A stretch of DNA of 64,000 nt, taken from assembly GCA_037892765.1 (NCBI GenBank), contig JBBKBW010000005.1; one strand, 5' to 3'. Source of the DNA: Clostridium_AQ sp900552125. Its GTDB lineage: Bacteria > Bacillota_I > Bacilli_A > Erysipelotrichales > Erysipelotrichaceae. Below the pieces are notes generated by a model. It was not told where the DNA came from. It did not search any database and saw nothing but the letters and a program-made list of their open reading frames with translations. Both the position numbers and the translations under genes were made by a program. Of the stretch, positions 17,858-27,105 are shown piece after piece. The first letter of the stretch is position 1; each line of letters begins with the position of its first letter.

Positions 17858-18754
17858 TTATCCTCCAATTTTTACTTGTAAACCATATTCTTTACCAATC
17901 ATAATATATTCTTCTAATTCTTTCTTATCCATCATCGCTAATCCTTCATATGCATATGGTTTATGTAGCTGATTCCATTTATTCATTCCTAATGAATGAT
18001 AAGGTAATAAATTAACCTGCAAGACTCCATACTGCTTTGCGATATCAAAAATAGAACACAAAGTCTTTCTTTCATAATTAAACCCTGGTATCACAGGTAC
18101 ACGTATGATAATATTAGATTTCGCCGATTGTGTTATATAAGCTAAATTCTGAAATATCTGTTCTAAATCCGCACCTGTTATCTGCTGCAGTATTTTTTGA
18201 TCAATATGTTTTATATCGAATAAGAATAAATCAATATATGGTGCAGCTTCTTTTAATTTTTCAATATCATAATTCCCTGTTGTTTCAACTGCAACATGTA
18301 AATTGTGTTTCTTTAATTCTCTCAACAGTGACAGAAAGCTTTCAAATTGTACAAATGGTTCTCCTCCTGAAACCGTAACTCCTCCATCACTTGCCTGATA
18401 ATATCGTATATCCTTTAACACTTCTTCAATAATTTCCTCTATTTCCATATTCTTCCCAGAAATAGATAAAGCTTCAGGTATACATGCATCTACACATTTT
18501 CCGCAGGCAAGACATTTGTTTGCGTTCCAATGAAATTCCTGATTCCAAGTTATAGCTTGCTGGGGACATGTTTTTTCACACACTCTACAGCCTACACATT
18601 TTTTCTGATCATGCATCAAGACAGGTGAGACACTCCATGTTTCAGGATTTGCACACCATGGACAATGAAGCGGACAGCCTTTTAAGAAAATCGTTGTTCG
18701 TATACCAGGTCCATCATGTAAGGCAAAACGTTCAATATTGGAAACCCTAATCAT
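17858..18754 (-). CDS. Glycyl radical enzyme activating enzyme (radical SAM)
   Basis: A 298-residue radical SAM activase. The cluster motif is CPLHCPWC (CxxxCxxC, about residues 28-35). Then come two ferredoxin-type cluster motifs, CVGCRVCEKTCP and CLACGKCVDAC (about 53-95), found in activases of non-PFL glycyl radical enzymes such as CutD and PDH-type. The GGEPF motif (VSGGEPF) binds SAM. It installs the glycyl radical on the partner enzyme, encoded directly upstream with an 8 bp overlap. It also shares its 3' end with the regulator's ribosome site. Confidence 0.93.
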   Translation of the reverse strand: MIRVSNIERFALHDGPGIRTTIFLKGCPLHCPWCANPETWSVSPVLMHDQKKCVGCRVCEKTCPQQAITWNQEFHWNANKCLACGKCVDACIPEALSISGKNMEIEEIIEEVLKDIRYYQASDGGVTVSGGEPFVQFESFLSLLRELKKHNLHVAVETTGNYDIEKLKEAAPYIDLFLFDIKHIDQKILQQITGADLEQIFQNLAYITQSAKSNIIIRVPVIPGFNYERKTLCSIFDIAKQYGVLQVNLLPYHSLGMNKWNQLHKPYAYEGLAMMDKKELEEYIMIGKEYGLQVKIGG

Positions 18755-21017
18755 ATAAAGTCCTGCTTAATAATTCTTCCTGAATATCAGGTGTCAGATT
18801 TACAAAGACTGCACTATAGCCCGCTACACGTACAATCAGATCCGGATATTTTTCTGGATGTTTTTGTGCGTCTTCCAATACACCATGATCCACAACACTA
18901 ACCATCAGCTGGCAGCCTCCATTTTCAAAATATATTTTAAACAAAGCTTTTACCTTTTCTTTATCTTCATGCATCATACGAGGAGTAAACTTCATATTCT
19001 GTACGCTTCCTCCATGATATTTTGCATTAAAGCGTGTTAATGAATTCAACACAGCAGTAGGACCGCTAACTGCTGCACCACCTTGTGGATTATTAGCTGG
19101 ATTCATATAAACACCACGATGTCTTCCATCAAGACTGGCATCTGTCTGATGTCCCCAATCTGTATTTGTCTGATTATTAGAAATTACAATTAGATAATAA
19201 CCTAACCCTGCATCAATCCCTCTTTGTCGTATTCCCTTTGCGACATACTCATAACAGCGATTAGCTAAATCATCACATTCTTTTTTATCATTTCCATATT
19301 TATCCTGTTTCCACAATTCTTTTTGAATATGTTCATAGCCTTTAAAATCATGTAAAGCTGCTTCATTTACTTCTTCTAATGTAAATTTCTTTTCATCATA
19401 TACAACTTTTTTAATCGCATATAAAGCATCACTGGCATTGATATTGCCATAAGTTTCATTTGTTCCACCTAGTATTTCTACCCCACCATCCAATAGAGCT
19501 TTTCCTCTATTCAGACAATCATCCATTAAAATTGATGTAAACAAGAAACTTACTTCCTGATTCATAACTTCATATGAATGCTTCTGAGCGTTAATGCTTA
19601 AATCAAAATAATAATCCTGTACTCTTTCATACTGATTCATCAAATCTTCAAAAGTTGTTAATTCAGATAACGGTTTGCATTTTACTGGACCCGCTTTATA
19701 TATATTATCCATTGGATCCTTTCCTTCATTCATCGCAATTTGAAGGATCTTAAGCATATTCAATAATGTGTTTGGTGTTCCTACACTCTTACCTTGAATT
19801 ACATATTCACCACAGCCAAATGGCACATATTGTTCAGCAGCTTCTCTTGATACACGCATAGCATATTGGACAGCAGGTACATTTACATCATCATTATATA
19901 ATGTTGGATAAGTTGCACCTGATGCGATACATTCATAAGCCATATCAAGAATATCTTTTGGTGTAGTTGAATCAAAGCGAAGTGTAAACTGCGGTTCAAC
20001 ATATCGAGTATCTTTACAGACACGAAGACAGATACGTGTAAATAAATCACAGGCTTCTACATTTTTTCTTCCTTTTCCCCCAACAATAATACGCCCATTA
20101 ACTGTAGTTCTACGATTTTCAATCATTTTCCATAAGGACTTAATGTAGAGATAAGCAGTTTCTTCATCTAATCTTCCCTCATCGATGTCTTTCTTTAAAT
20201 ATGGGCCTAAAACAATATCCATACGACCATAGTTTATACATCCTGCACATAAAGCATATAGCCAGAATAACTGTAGTGCCTGGTGGAATGTTTGTGGTTT
20301 ATTATCCGCTATATAAAGCAGATCTTCTTTCATTAAATCTAATTCTTTTCTACGTGTATCACTTGTAGTATTTTCATAAGCCTGCTCTACAAGTTCTACC
20401 TGTCTTAAAATTACTTTTTTAAACAATTCCATACAGCCAATTGATGCCTGAATAAAATCATTTTGTTTCAAAGATTTCATCATATCAATTAGACCATTTA
20501 CCCCATAATACATTAATTTATTATAGTCTAACATCATACCACTTAAACGAGCAGTAGCCATAAATGGATAGGCACAGTCAATAAAACGACCAGTAGTGTC
20601 TTCTGTTAGTATATCCTGACAATAAATTGCCTTTACATCATGATCCTGCCAATAGTCATATAATGCATCTACTCGTTTATGATCATTAGGATCATCTAAC
20701 TGTTCTTTAAATGCTCTAAGTTTATGGAAAACACAATAATGTCCTACACCACCGATACTGGTAACACTTCCAAATCCAATAGGCAGAAAATCTAAACGAC
20801 CTGCAAATAAATCCGTATCTTCTATGCTACGAAACATGGTAGGATAAATAACTTTTAAACAATTCAATTCCCTTTGTGCTTTCGAAAGAGACTCACTATC
20901 TTTATGAGCCTTCGTGTATGCTTCCATGATTTCTAACTGTTCCTTTGGTGTTTTTTCACATGGAATAGGCTTGGATACTTCGACATTCTGTACTCCATCA
21001 ATATTGATTCTTGTCAT
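18747..21017 (-). CDS. Glycyl radical enzyme of unassigned substrate (PFL2-like, GCGEY active site)
   Basis: A 756-residue glycyl radical enzyme. The C-terminal radical loop is VRVAGYSAVF, with the radical Gly at residue 733. The thiyl-radical Cys is 402, in VPFGCGEYVIQGKSVGT, and Glu404 keeps the C-x-E spacing of dehydratases and lyases. Enzymes such as choline lyase, propanediol dehydratase and hydroxyproline dehydratase have GCVEP here; this one has GCGEY, so the pocket differs. Length is shorter than CutC or PDH (about 780-850). It is followed by its activase, a DeoR regulator and a NanE-like epimerase. There are no microcompartment shell, aldehyde dehydrogenase or PFL genes. The substrate cannot be named; a sugar-derived or amino-sugar-derived compound is an inference from neighbours. 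A strong promoter lies upstream. Confidence 0.9.
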   Translation of the reverse strand: MTRINIDGVQNVEVSKPIPCEKTPKEQLEIMEAYTKAHKDSESLSKAQRELNCLKVIYPTMFRSIEDTDLFAGRLDFLPIGFGSVTSIGGVGHYCVFHKLRAFKEQLDDPNDHKRVDALYDYWQDHDVKAIYCQDILTEDTTGRFIDCAYPFMATARLSGMMLDYNKLMYYGVNGLIDMMKSLKQNDFIQASIGCMELFKKVILRQVELVEQAYENTTSDTRRKELDLMKEDLLYIADNKPQTFHQALQLFWLYALCAGCINYGRMDIVLGPYLKKDIDEGRLDEETAYLYIKSLWKMIENRRTTVNGRIIVGGKGRKNVEACDLFTRICLRVCKDTRYVEPQFTLRFDSTTPKDILDMAYECIASGATYPTLYNDDVNVPAVQYAMRVSREAAEQYVPFGCGEYVIQGKSVGTPNTLLNMLKILQIAMNEGKDPMDNIYKAGPVKCKPLSELTTFEDLMNQYERVQDYYFDLSINAQKHSYEVMNQEVSFLFTSILMDDCLNRGKALLDGGVEILGGTNETYGNINASDALYAIKKVVYDEKKFTLEEVNEAALHDFKGYEHIQKELWKQDKYGNDKKECDDLANRCYEYVAKGIRQRGIDAGLGYYLIVISNNQTNTDWGHQTDASLDGRHRGVYMNPANNPQGGAAVSGPTAVLNSLTRFNAKYHGGSVQNMKFTPRMMHEDKEKVKALFKIYFENGGCQLMVSVVDHGVLEDAQKHPEKYPDLIVRVAGYSAVFVNLTPDIQEELLSRTLYD

Positions 21018-21047
21018 GCATATTCCTCACTTTCTCTTGGTAATTTT

Positions 21048-21076
21048 ACTATAGCATAAGAATTGATAATTTCCAA
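21048..21076 (-). promoter_or_regulatory. Promoter of the glycyl radical operon
   Basis: On the minus strand TTGGAA (21071-21076) and TATAGT (21048-21053) are spaced by 17 bp, 31 bp before the enzyme's start codon. AT-rich partial repeats around the -35 could hold the DeoR operator, but none is clear. Confidence 0.7.
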
Positions 21077-21117
21077 TCATTTTTATTCATAATTGTTCAA
21101 ATTGGTGCATTTTTAAT

Positions 21118-21168
21118 AAAAAAATCGTATCATTCCTGATAATAGAAATCACACGATTTTTATACTAT
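21118..21168 (-). terminator. Terminator of the sbcD-sbcC-sirtuin operon
   Basis: On the minus strand AAAATCGTGTGAT pairs imperfectly with ATGATACGATTTT and is followed by T residues, about 25 bp after the sirtuin stop. Confidence 0.65.
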
Positions 21169-21191
21169 TCACATTTATATACAATCAATTA

Positions 21192-21923
21192 TCATAAAAC
21201 TACTTCTTTTAATACTTTACCAATTGCATCATGAATCACAATATCTGCTTTATGATCCATTGCAGTTTCTTCCTTATTGATAAGAACTAGTTTTTTACCA
21301 TGAAAATACTGAAGCAGTCCTGCTGCCGGATAAACAACTAGACTTGTTCCACCAACGATCAACACCTCTGCTTGTGCTATATACGAAATAGATTTTTCCA
21401 TGACATGATAATCTAAGCTTTCTCCATATAAAACTACATCAGGCTTGATAATGCCATTGCATTTTGGACAATGAGGCACCCCATCTCTTTGTTTCAGCAT
21501 ATCTTCTAATGTATAATGCGCATGACATCTTTGACAAGTATTGCGATGAATACTGCCATGAAGCTCCAATACTTCTTTACTTCCTGCTTTTTGATGTAAA
21601 CCATCAATATTTTGCGTAATAACCGCTTTTAATTTACCCATATCTTCTAATTTGGCTAGTGCAATGTGTGCATCATTTGGCATTGCATTTTCATATACCA
21701 TTTCATGAAAATAGAAATCATAAAACTGATCACAGTGATCATAAAAGAAATCACTGCTAATCATTGTTTCAGCACGATATGGATAAGTTTTCTTACTATA
21801 AATTCCTGTTTGTGAACGAAAGTCTGGAATATTACTTTCTGTACTTACTCCTGCACCACCAAAAAATACAATGTTATCGGATTCTTCTATGACTTGTTTT
21901 AAATCTTCATACATAACCTTCAC
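21192..21923 (-). CDS. NAD-dependent protein deacylase (sirtuin, CobB/Sir2)
   Basis: A 243-residue sirtuin. The NAD-binding motif is FFGGAGVSTESNIPDFRS (about 20-37), TQNIDGLHQKAG carries the NID triad and LHGSIHR has the catalytic His. Two zinc pairs follow, CQRCH and CPKC, and KPDVVLYGE and VGGTSLVVYPAAGL complete the fold. It removes acyl groups from lysines using NAD. It lies 2 bp after sbcC, so it is probably co-transcribed; the link to DNA repair is unclear. NAD salvage genes occur 12 kb away. Confidence 0.94.
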   Translation of the reverse strand: MKVMYEDLKQVIEESDNIVFFGGAGVSTESNIPDFRSQTGIYSKKTYPYRAETMISSDFFYDHCDQFYDFYFHEMVYENAMPNDAHIALAKLEDMGKLKAVITQNIDGLHQKAGSKEVLELHGSIHRNTCQRCHAHYTLEDMLKQRDGVPHCPKCNGIIKPDVVLYGESLDYHVMEKSISYIAQAEVLIVGGTSLVVYPAAGLLQYFHGKKLVLINKEETAMDHKADIVIHDAIGKVLKEVVL

Positions 21924-21925
21924 CT

Positions 21926-24900
21926 CTATCTTCGTATACGAATCTGACTTCCTTCTCTACTCTTCTCTACTATGATACCAACTGGAATATTTTCTTTCAA
22001 TAATTCTACGTGAGAAATAATACCTATATAGCCTTTATGATGATTCATGATCTGTAATACAGCTAAAGCATCGGCGATACTATGTTCATCTAAAGAACCA
22101 AACCCTTCATCTATAAACATAGTATCTAATTGGATGCCACCATTTCTAGCCTGTACAATACTGGATAAGGCTAAAGAAAGAGCTAATGAAACTAAGAATT
22201 TCTCTCCTCCGCTTAAGGATACAACATTTCGACTGCTACAGGTATAGGTATCATAGATTGAAAGCTCCAATCCATATTTCCTTGTTCTTCCGCTTGCTTC
22301 ATCACTTCGATAGATTTGATATCGTCCATTATGAACCAGTTTCAATAATTGATTAGCCTGCTGAGTAATACTCGTCAGCATGATTCCTAAAACATAACGT
22401 TCAATCCCCATGCCTTGGTCTCCTCGCATCGCTTTCACAAAATGTGCCATTTCAACAAATGCCGGTTCTTTCACATCAAGCTCTTTCTGTATCGTTATCA
22501 AAGAAGATAAAATTTTCTCATATAAATCAATGTGACTTTGTGTATCGGCAATCTGTTTCTGCATTGTTTTTATATCATTTTCCAGTAATTGAATCTGCTG
22601 TGTCAATACTTGTATATTCTGTGGTACAATTTGATCACAGGCCTTTCGTAACTCTTTTATCTGAATTGATAGCTGTTCTTTTTCCTGTTCAAACTGTTTT
22701 ATTTTTTTCTCCTTATCTTCTATATCATTTAGAGAAAGACTAGACATTTCATCATTAGAAATATTTTGTTTTAAACAAATATTTTCCCAAATAGCACAAG
22801 CACCTTCCCATAATTTCTGTGCCTGTTTCTGTTCTTTCTCTGCATGTTCAAGATCTAACTTAGCTTTTTCATAAGAGATTGTTATATTCTGTAAAGTCTG
22901 TTCAAGTTTTAGACATTGTTGTTTTTCAATCTCTAATCTCTTATTTAACTTTTGTATATGGCTTTGCATATCATTCTGATGTAAGAAGTCTTTTGGCAGT
23001 GTACTGCGTAGTGATTGAATCTGCTGTTCCAATAATAATATTTGTGTCTGGGATGCTTGAACCTCTTGTTCTATCTGTTTCAATGCCGCTTCATCAGTCT
23101 GCTGCTTACTTTGAAGTTTGTTTCGTAGAGTAAGACAATGCTCTCTTTGCTTATTAAGCTCTTCATATTGTTTTTTCTGTTGATGTTTCTTATCATATTT
23201 TTCTTTTATAAACTCATGCTGCAGAAGCCTTTGAATCTCAGTTTCATGTTCCTGTATATTGGTTTCATACATTTTTAATGAAACTTCTTCCTGATGAATC
23301 TGCTGTATGATTTTAGTATATTCTTCTTTCAGCTGATCCAGTTCTTCCTGTTTATTCTGTAATGAAACAACATCCTGATATAACGTATTAGACGCCGCAA
23401 GGTTAGGGTGATGTGTACTGCCACATACTGGGCAGGGTGTACCTTCTTTAAGCGTTGAAGCTAACTGTGCTGCACTGCTCTTTAAATAATTTCGTGTTTT
23501 ATCATCTACTTCGATTTCTAAAGGTATGATTTCCTGCTGTTTTAATTTTTCTTCATCTTTAAATTTATTAAGTATCTTTAGTTTCTCATTTCTTTTATTT
23601 TGTAAACTAATTCGCTGCTCTTCATGATAGAAAGCCTGCTCCCAATTGGTCTGATCCTTTAAATAATCCTGTAGCCTTAAAAGTGATTGTTCAATTTCTT
23701 CTTCCTGTTTACTAAGGTTTTGTTCCTGTAGTTTTTGATTTTCTAAAAGTTTCTGCTGAAGATAAAGCTGTTGTTGTAATTTATCTAACTGCAGACTTTG
23801 TACTTCTTTTGTTTTTACTTCCTGTTGTAGTTTTTCATATTGTGGAAGTGTTTTTTCACATTCTGCAATTTCCTTCATTAAAGATTGTTCCTGCATACGG
23901 CTATTCTCTAATTGAGATTTAAAATCTGCTTCCTTTTGTTTCTGCTGCTGCAGCTCATTTAACTTTTCTTTAGCCTCTTGCACTGCCAGAGAACGAGATT
24001 CATAAGCCTGTTTGTTTTGTGTAAACTGATTCCATTGCGGAAGAACCTGCTGTAGCTTTTTTTGTCGAGTAAGCTCAGCAAAGAGTTTATTCATAGAAGG
24101 CTGCTCCTGTATCAGTATATTCCACTTCTGCATAAGACCATGTAATTGTTTTTCATTATCGATACGTGACTGCTGTCTTGTATATTCATTTTTTAACTGT
24201 TCAGCTTCTTTTTGTTTAAGATGAATTTTAGTTTCCAGCTCTAAAAGCTCGACTTTAGCCTTTTGTACCCATTCTTCAATTTCATTTTCATTTTCCATGC
24301 TAATGCCACTTAATAAAGCTTCTTTACGCTGTTTATAAGTATCTAGCTCTTCTTTAGCTTTCTTCATTCTTTCACTTAATGCATCATTGATTTTTTCCCA
24401 ACGCTCCATTTGAAACAATGTTCGTAGGATTTCCTGTTTTTCTTCACTTTTGCTTGTTAAAAGTCGTTCAAATTTTCCTTGTGGTAAAACCATAACCTGT
24501 ACAAACTGATCGTGTGTTAGCCCAAGAAGTTCAATTGCTTTTTCCTCCACATTTTTAAGCTTTGGATTTTCAAAGAAAGGAATAAATTCATCTTGTATAA
24601 CTTCACCGGCATCAACACTCATTACAGCCGTCCATTCATTATTGCGTTTTTTGCGCATTTGAATTTTTCGTTTGAAGCGATATGTATGATTTCGTAATTG
24701 AAACTGAAATTCCACGATAGTATCTTCCTGATTACTTGCAAAACGAGATCGCATGCTATAAAGATCCTCTCGTTGTCCACCACTGCTCTTTCCATAAAGT
24801 GCATATACCATTGCATCAAGCAGCATTGTTTTTCCGCTTCCAGTTTCTCCCTGAATTAAAAAAATAGAGGAAGTATCAAAAACATGAAAATCAATGAACT

Positions 24901-24952
24901 GTTCTTCAACATAAGGACCAAAAGCTTTTATTCTTAACCATGCAGGCTTCAT
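21926..24952 (-). CDS. sbcC: Exonuclease SbcCD subunit C (SMC-like ATPase)
   Basis: A 1008-residue Rad50/SbcC protein. Walker A GETGSGKTMLLDA is near residue 35. Two long coiled coils (about 180-480 and 530-820) flank a zinc-hook motif CPVC near residue 505. The C-terminal ABC signature LSGGEKFLVSLALSLALS, Walker B MFIDEGFGSLD and the final His motif follow. With SbcD it processes DNA ends and cleaves hairpins. The start overlaps the sbcD stop by 4 bp (ATGA). The Q/E/K-rich coiled coil makes many spurious open frames on the other strand. Confidence 0.95.
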   Translation of the reverse strand: MKPAWLRIKAFGPYVEEQFIDFHVFDTSSIFLIQGETGSGKTMLLDAMVYALYGKSSGGQREDLYSMRSRFASNQEDTIVEFQFQLRNHTYRFKRKIQMRKKRNNEWTAVMSVDAGEVIQDEFIPFFENPKLKNVEEKAIELLGLTHDQFVQVMVLPQGKFERLLTSKSEEKQEILRTLFQMERWEKINDALSERMKKAKEELDTYKQRKEALLSGISMENENEIEEWVQKAKVELLELETKIHLKQKEAEQLKNEYTRQQSRIDNEKQLHGLMQKWNILIQEQPSMNKLFAELTRQKKLQQVLPQWNQFTQNKQAYESRSLAVQEAKEKLNELQQQKQKEADFKSQLENSRMQEQSLMKEIAECEKTLPQYEKLQQEVKTKEVQSLQLDKLQQQLYLQQKLLENQKLQEQNLSKQEEEIEQSLLRLQDYLKDQTNWEQAFYHEEQRISLQNKRNEKLKILNKFKDEEKLKQQEIIPLEIEVDDKTRNYLKSSAAQLASTLKEGTPCPVCGSTHHPNLAASNTLYQDVVSLQNKQEELDQLKEEYTKIIQQIHQEEVSLKMYETNIQEHETEIQRLLQHEFIKEKYDKKHQQKKQYEELNKQREHCLTLRNKLQSKQQTDEAALKQIEQEVQASQTQILLLEQQIQSLRSTLPKDFLHQNDMQSHIQKLNKRLEIEKQQCLKLEQTLQNITISYEKAKLDLEHAEKEQKQAQKLWEGACAIWENICLKQNISNDEMSSLSLNDIEDKEKKIKQFEQEKEQLSIQIKELRKACDQIVPQNIQVLTQQIQLLENDIKTMQKQIADTQSHIDLYEKILSSLITIQKELDVKEPAFVEMAHFVKAMRGDQGMGIERYVLGIMLTSITQQANQLLKLVHNGRYQIYRSDEASGRTRKYGLELSIYDTYTCSSRNVVSLSGGEKFLVSLALSLALSSIVQARNGGIQLDTMFIDEGFGSLDEHSIADALAVLQIMNHHKGYIGIISHVELLKENIPVGIIVEKSREGSQIRIRR

Positions 24953-26061
24953 ACCCCCACCTCCTCTTGAATTTCCTTAAATAAAGAAAGAGCTGTATCA
25001 CTGAGTTCTTCATTATAGTAATCTTTAAAAAATTGTTTAACTAAATCAATATCTGAAATTGTTTCTAAATCTTTTATATCAATTGTAATATTACTATCCT
25101 CCTGATGCAGTATTTTGCCACTTAAATGAAGTAGATTTGGATAGCCTTGTCGAAAGTATTCCATCATTTCAAAAGAAACAGGAAAATCTTCAACTTCAAT
25201 TTTTACATATGCTTTTTCATCTGCTGCTTCCATCTTCATACTTTCTTTCAGTTCTTCATATTTTCCCTTTTTCACAATCAGATGATGTAAAGGTTCCATA
25301 TCTCTCTCATATACAGCATCCGTTTCACTATCATAAATCAATACACCTTTTTTCATATTTGCTTCTGAAAATGAATATGGCAGAGGAGAACCGCTATACC
25401 AGACATGATTTCCTGCATATTGTCTTCGGTGCAGATGTCCCATAGCTACATAAGAAAAACCATCAAACACCTTAGAAGAAACTAAATCACTTCCTCCTAC
25501 ATTCGCAAAGCGATCACTTTCGCATACACTTGCATCTGCCAAAAATGTATGCGCAATGCCTATCAGGTGTTTAGAATGATCTGCGTGTGCTAATATATCA
25601 TTACATATACATGCAAAGGCTTCTTCTTGCGTTTTTACATCTATATCATAAGCTTTTCGAACCTGTTCCAAATGAAAATATGGAATCGGATAAAAAATAC
25701 AATCATCTATTTCAATACCTTTAACTTTTTCTGTCAGGCTCCCTACAACATATAATCCCATGCCACTTAACAACCCTGACAAAACAGAAAGACGAGTTGC
25801 GGAATCATGATTTCCGGCAATTACAATTACTTTCTTTTTTAACTCTATACATAGCATCTGCATAATTTCATCATATAAAGCAATTGCTTCTTTTGTAGCT
25901 AAGCTTGTATCGTATACATCCCCAGCAACAATAACAACATCAATGTTCTCTTCTAGTACAACCTCTTTTAATTGTTTCATAAAGAAGTGTTGATCTTCTA
26001 TTAATGATAATTTATGGAAATCTATTCCTAAATGCCAATCCGCAGTATGTAAAATTCGCAT
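24949..26061 (-). CDS. sbcD: Exonuclease SbcCD subunit D (Mre11-like nuclease)
   Basis: A 370-residue metallophosphoesterase nuclease. Metal motifs are DWHLG (about 8-12), GDVYD (about 47-51), GNHDS (about 82-86) and GHLHRRQ. A capping domain and a C-terminal SbcC-binding region follow. It forms the nuclease head with SbcC, whose gene overlaps by 4 bp. Length is typical. Confidence 0.95.
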   Translation of the reverse strand: MRILHTADWHLGIDFHKLSLIEDQHFFMKQLKEVVLEENIDVVIVAGDVYDTSLATKEAIALYDEIMQMLCIELKKKVIVIAGNHDSATRLSVLSGLLSGMGLYVVGSLTEKVKGIEIDDCIFYPIPYFHLEQVRKAYDIDVKTQEEAFACICNDILAHADHSKHLIGIAHTFLADASVCESDRFANVGGSDLVSSKVFDGFSYVAMGHLHRRQYAGNHVWYSGSPLPYSFSEANMKKGVLIYDSETDAVYERDMEPLHHLIVKKGKYEELKESMKMEAADEKAYVKIEVEDFPVSFEMMEYFRQGYPNLLHLSGKILHQEDSNITIDIKDLETISDIDLVKQFFKDYYNEELSDTALSLFKEIQEEVGV

Positions 26062-26079
26062 AAATCCTCCTAACTTAAC

Positions 26080-26107
26080 TAAAATAGGACAGAATTTTCT
26101 GTCCTAC
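26080..26107 (-). terminator. Hairpin after the membrane-anchored hypothetical gene
   Basis: AGGACAGA (26086-26093) and TCTGTCCT (26098-26105) form a perfect stem overlapping the stop of the upstream gene on the minus strand. The following tract (TATTTTAG) is a weak U-run. Confidence 0.5.
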
Positions 26108-26886
26108 TCTTCACTCTCTTGTGTCGGTACACCTTTTTCAGCTTCAAAATCTCTACTATACTGAATATCCTTAAATGACCACCGCACTCCAAATGTCTGA
26201 TACGTCACTGGATTCTCTGACCAAACTATACGATAAGATGTTTCCGCATATACGCTTCCATCTCTTGTAGACCGTTTAGTATCAATATATTCAATCTTAC
26301 TGGTAGAGACACTAGCATCCGTAATAAAGATACTAGGCACATCAACCGGATTACTTTCATCGTACTGATAACGCAATGTTAAAATAGTTGAATTATTCTC
26401 TTGTTTTACACTTTGTTCCGTATCTACAACATAATTCACAAAGACAGTCGAAGTTTTTTCGACAGTTTCACCATTTGCTAAATTCAATACTAATTTTACA
26501 GTGTTATTACCGGTTGGATAATGGTATGCATCTTTTGCAATCTGATAAGAACTATAAGAAGATACATTATCTACTAACGTATCGTTCACATACAAATAAG
26601 TACTGACTACATCAGATTCATGTTCCTCATAAGTCCAAGATACATTGATATAACGTAATGTTTTATTATACTCAGTTTCTAATGAAGTAATCTCTGCAGT
26701 TTTAGGTTCTTCTTTTTCTTCCACAGGATTTTCTGTAATGTTACCATTTTCTATAGGAGTATCTGTATTTGCATTCACAAACATATACAAAGATAAAGCA
26801 ATAATAATCAAAACGATAAACGTTAGTAAGAAAATGAAAAAGCCATTCTTTTTCAAATATGTTTTAGCATTCTTCATATATATCAT
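26104..26886 (-). CDS. Membrane-anchored extracytoplasmic protein of unknown function
   Basis: A 260-residue protein with a short basic start (KNAKTYLKKNG), one membrane helix (about 16-37), a linker rich in Asn, Thr, Pro and Glu, then about 190 residues of beta-rich sequence with Ig-like strand spacing (two repeats: LRYINVSWTYEEHESDVVSTYLYVNDT and ILTLRYQYDESNPVDVPSIFITDA). No catalytic motif is visible. Either ATG 26886 or 26877 may start it; the best AGGAGG is about 24 bp before the first, so the start is uncertain. It sits upstream of sbcD with a hairpin between, and is probably an independent unit. Function is unknown. Confidence 0.55.
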   Translation of the reverse strand: MIYMKNAKTYLKKNGFFIFLLTFIVLIIIALSLYMFVNANTDTPIENGNITENPVEEKEEPKTAEITSLETEYNKTLRYINVSWTYEEHESDVVSTYLYVNDTLVDNVSSYSSYQIAKDAYHYPTGNNTVKLVLNLANGETVEKTSTVFVNYVVDTEQSVKQENNSTILTLRYQYDESNPVDVPSIFITDASVSTSKIEYIDTKRSTRDGSVYAETSYRIVWSENPVTYQTFGVRWSFKDIQYSRDFEAEKGVPTQESEE

Positions 26887-27057
26887 TACTGAAAATTAAC
26901 TCAGTAACTTCCTCCTTTCTGAATAGATAAAATATTACATTTGATATTATTTAACTTATATATCTTAACCTATTATATATCTCTATATCCTTTATTATAC
27001 TGTTTTATTATTCAGAATACAATCATTAAATTATATACAGATATTCTGACTAAATGA

Positions 27058-27100
27058 AAAAAGGTCATATCTAACATCATGTTAAATATAACCTGATTAT
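27058..27100 (-). terminator. Terminator of the metNIQ operon
   Basis: On the minus strand GGTTATATTTAACA pairs with TGTTAGATATGACC and is followed by six T, just after the metQ stop. Confidence 0.75.
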
Positions 27101-27105
27101 TTTTA

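Noticed and set aside
22047..23133. Plus-strand open frames inside sbcC
   Set aside because: They mirror the Q/E/K-rich coiled coil of SbcC and show no codon or motif support.
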